A model generated the notes under the pieces. That model did no database searches. It was not told the DNA's origin and saw only the letters and a program-made list of their open reading frames with translations. From a virus: DNA of 22,213 nucleotides. Location: positions 1 through 22,213 of IMG/VR virus record IMGVR_UViG_3300021409_000092. One strand, 5' to 3'. Every line of letters starts with the position of its first letter. The stretch's first letter is position 1. The translations under genes were made by a program, and so were the position numbers. Shown here in pieces: positions 21,132-22,213 of this stretch.

Positions 21132-21569
21132 ATGGCCGTAACGGAGAAAGATCGTGATGTGCTGGCGCGCACCCTGTGGGGCGAGGCGCGTGGGGAAGGT
21201 ACTGCGGGGATGGTGGCCGTGGCCTGGTCGATTCGCAACCGGGTAGATATGGACCTGCACAATGACGGCAAGCCGGATTGGTGGGGGGAGGGCTACGTCG
21301 AGGTCTGCAAGAAGCCTTGGCAGTTCAGCTGCTGGAACAAGGGCGACCCGAATCAGCCGTTCCTAACCGGTGCGCGGCAGATCCCGTTCCGAGAGCTGGC
21401 GCAGTGTCGTGCCGCTGCTGACCTGGTGATCGATGGGAAGGTGCCGGACCCGACCGGCGGAGCAACGCATTACTACGCGACCACGATGCCGGCGGCGCCG
21501 AAGTGGGCGGCCGGCGCCAAGAAGACGCTGACCCTGGTCCATCACGTCTTCTTCAAGGATGTGCTTTAG
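21132..21569 (+). CDS. cell-wall hydrolase (SleB-like, Hydrolase_2)
   Basis: A 145-residue muralytic enzyme of the Hydrolase_2/SleB family, probably a lytic transglycosylase acting on peptidoglycan. The conserved start DRDVLARTLWGEARGEG contains the catalytic Glu18, followed by GMVAVAWSIRNRV, typical of the family (AVAxxIxNRV), and by CKKPWQFSCWN and the C-terminal GATHYYATTMPAAPKWA. It has no signal peptide, so it would need a holin or be carried in the virion. The ribosome binding site is GGAGAAAA at 21120-21127. It may be the endolysin, an additional lysin, or a tail-associated enzyme for entry; distance from the spanins (about 20 kb in this linear layout) leaves this open. Confidence 0.9.
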   Translation: MAVTEKDRDVLARTLWGEARGEGTAGMVAVAWSIRNRVDMDLHNDGKPDWWGEGYVEVCKKPWQFSCWNKGDPNQPFLTGARQIPFRELAQCRAAADLVIDGKVPDPTGGATHYYATTMPAAPKWAAGAKKTLTLVHHVFFKDVL

Positions 21570-21590
21570 CTTAGGCGGCCGCAAAATAGA

Positions 21591-21613
21591 AGAGCCTGCA
21601 CGGAGCAGGCTTT
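21591..21613. terminator. hairpin between convergent genes
   Basis: The 7-bp stem AGCCTGC (21593-21599) / GCAGGCT (21605-21611) has the loop ACGGA and is followed by a short T-run. It lies between the hydrolase (forward) and DUF4760 (reverse) genes and probably terminates transcription from the forward side; the reverse side has only a weak T-rich stretch. Confidence 0.65.
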
Positions 21614-21637
21614 CAGTGTTCAGCGGCATATGCCACT

Positions 21638-22213
21638 TCAGATAAAGGTAATACGCTTAATTTTCTTCGGCTTCAGCGGCATGCTTTTCCATCGCAGGGC
21701 AAGCCTTTCAATGTCGACATAGTAAGTCGGGACACGGCTTCGCTCTCGGACGGCCTCGATGTAGGGTAGCGACTGAGTGTAAAGGTTAATCACGCTGGTA
21801 TTGCTGGCGTACCGAAGCATCCGCTCGTCGTATATCCCCTCATCGATGCCAATGCTGATCCGTTCCCAATGGTTGAGAACATAGTTGATGAGGGTAGATT
21901 TCTTTTTCTGCTCTGTGTACTTCTGAGCCGCTTCTTCGTCCGCAGGCATAGCCTTCTTATCAGCAAAAGCAGCACGTATGTTGCCATTCGGATCGTTATG
22001 GAGCTGTCTGATTATCTCCATACCTTCGCTAAGCTGGGCATCGATCCTGCTGCCAAACAGCAAATCAGCCGTCTGCTTCCTCCGAGCGATCACCTTACTC
22101 ATCCATACAGATGAGATCGCGACACCTAAGCCTAGGATAAGCAGAACGTTTCTCAGAATCTCCGACCCTAGCCCTTGCAGAGCAGCTGTCAAAACCGTAC
22201 AGGACATTTCCAT
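21638..22213 (-). CDS. DUF4760 membrane protein, start at window edge
   Basis: A 191-residue protein on the reverse strand, convergent to the phage late genes. The first codon seen is ATG at the very last bases; a second ATG two codons in is also possible, and the frame might begin outside. Residues 17-38 form one membrane segment (VLLILGLGVAISSVW) followed by a basic stretch (KVIARRK). The rest is a cytoplasmic helical domain with the DUF4760 hallmark LNHWERISIGIDEGIYDE (113-130) and YIEAVRER. The family has no known biochemical activity that I can state. Opposite orientation, AT-richer sequence and position beyond the late operon make it a candidate prophage accessory (lysogen-expressed) gene. 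Confidence 0.8.
   Translation of the reverse strand: MEMSCTVLTAALQGLGSEILRNVLLILGLGVAISSVWMSKVIARRKQTADLLFGSRIDAQLSEGMEIIRQLHNDPNGNIRAAFADKKAMPADEEAAQKYTEQKKKSTLINYVLNHWERISIGIDEGIYDERMLRYASNTSVINLYTQSLPYIEAVRERSRVPTYYVDIERLALRWKSMPLKPKKIKRITFI

Noticed and set aside
1-22213. CRISPR arrays, tRNA genes, insertion sequences, integrase or att sites
   Set aside because: I looked for spaced direct repeats, cloverleaf sequences, transposase or recombinase motifs and terminal repeats by eye and found none.

Overview
The window looks like the late (structural) half of a temperate, long-tailed siphophage with an HK97-type head, most probably a prophage of a Pseudomonas species. Nothing in it is a host housekeeping gene. 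The host call is an inference from the overall resemblance to Pseudomonas prophages (Rz/Rz1 next to HNH, the tail-tip protein with a GPTNRWAPFD motif, the DUF1353 and Hydrolase_2 genes) and from the GC-rich coding style. No integrase, repressor, holin, att site or tRNA is visible, so the phage ends lie outside the window.

Left part (1-1473): the end of the lysis cassette, with the 3' part of an Rz-type spanin and the Rz1 lipoprotein nested out of frame. Two small unknown genes and an HNH endonuclease follow. The only sizeable gene-free gap on this side, about 155 bases between HNH and the small terminase, holds two perfect inverted repeats and is the best candidate for the packaging (cos) region.

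Head part (1474-9178): small and large terminase, portal, ClpP-like head protease, major capsid protein, a small lysine-tailed protein, head-tail connector, head closure protein, a second small protein resembling the first, an HK97 gp10-like protein and a DUF3168 tail terminator. Most genes overlap or abut, as in one co-transcribed operon. A hairpin without a U-tract follows the capsid gene, and an intrinsic terminator precedes the tail tube gene.

Tail part (9258-20739): tail tube, then tail assembly chaperones G and G-T joined by a clear -1 ribosomal frameshift site (G GGA AAA AAG). A stand-alone lipoprotein gene with tandem terminators follows; it is a typical moron, in the position where HK97 carries its gp15 superinfection-exclusion gene. 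Next come a 2003-residue tape measure protein, a single 302-residue tail-tip protein, a tail fibre with an alanine/serine/threonine-rich shaft and pyocin-knob-like domain, a translationally coupled DUF1566 lectin-like protein, a probable fibre-associated protein and a DUF1353 protein. The receptor-binding stretch (about 18540-19840) is visibly more AT-rich than its neighbours.

Right part (20740-22213): a small CxxC protein with its own promoter-like sequence and terminator, a SleB-like cell-wall hydrolase, and a convergent DUF4760 membrane protein whose start codon is the last base triplet of the window. The lipoprotein, the CxxC protein and the DUF4760 protein are the likely accessory (lysogenic conversion or phage exclusion) genes. 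No stretch longer than 300 bases lacks a gene.
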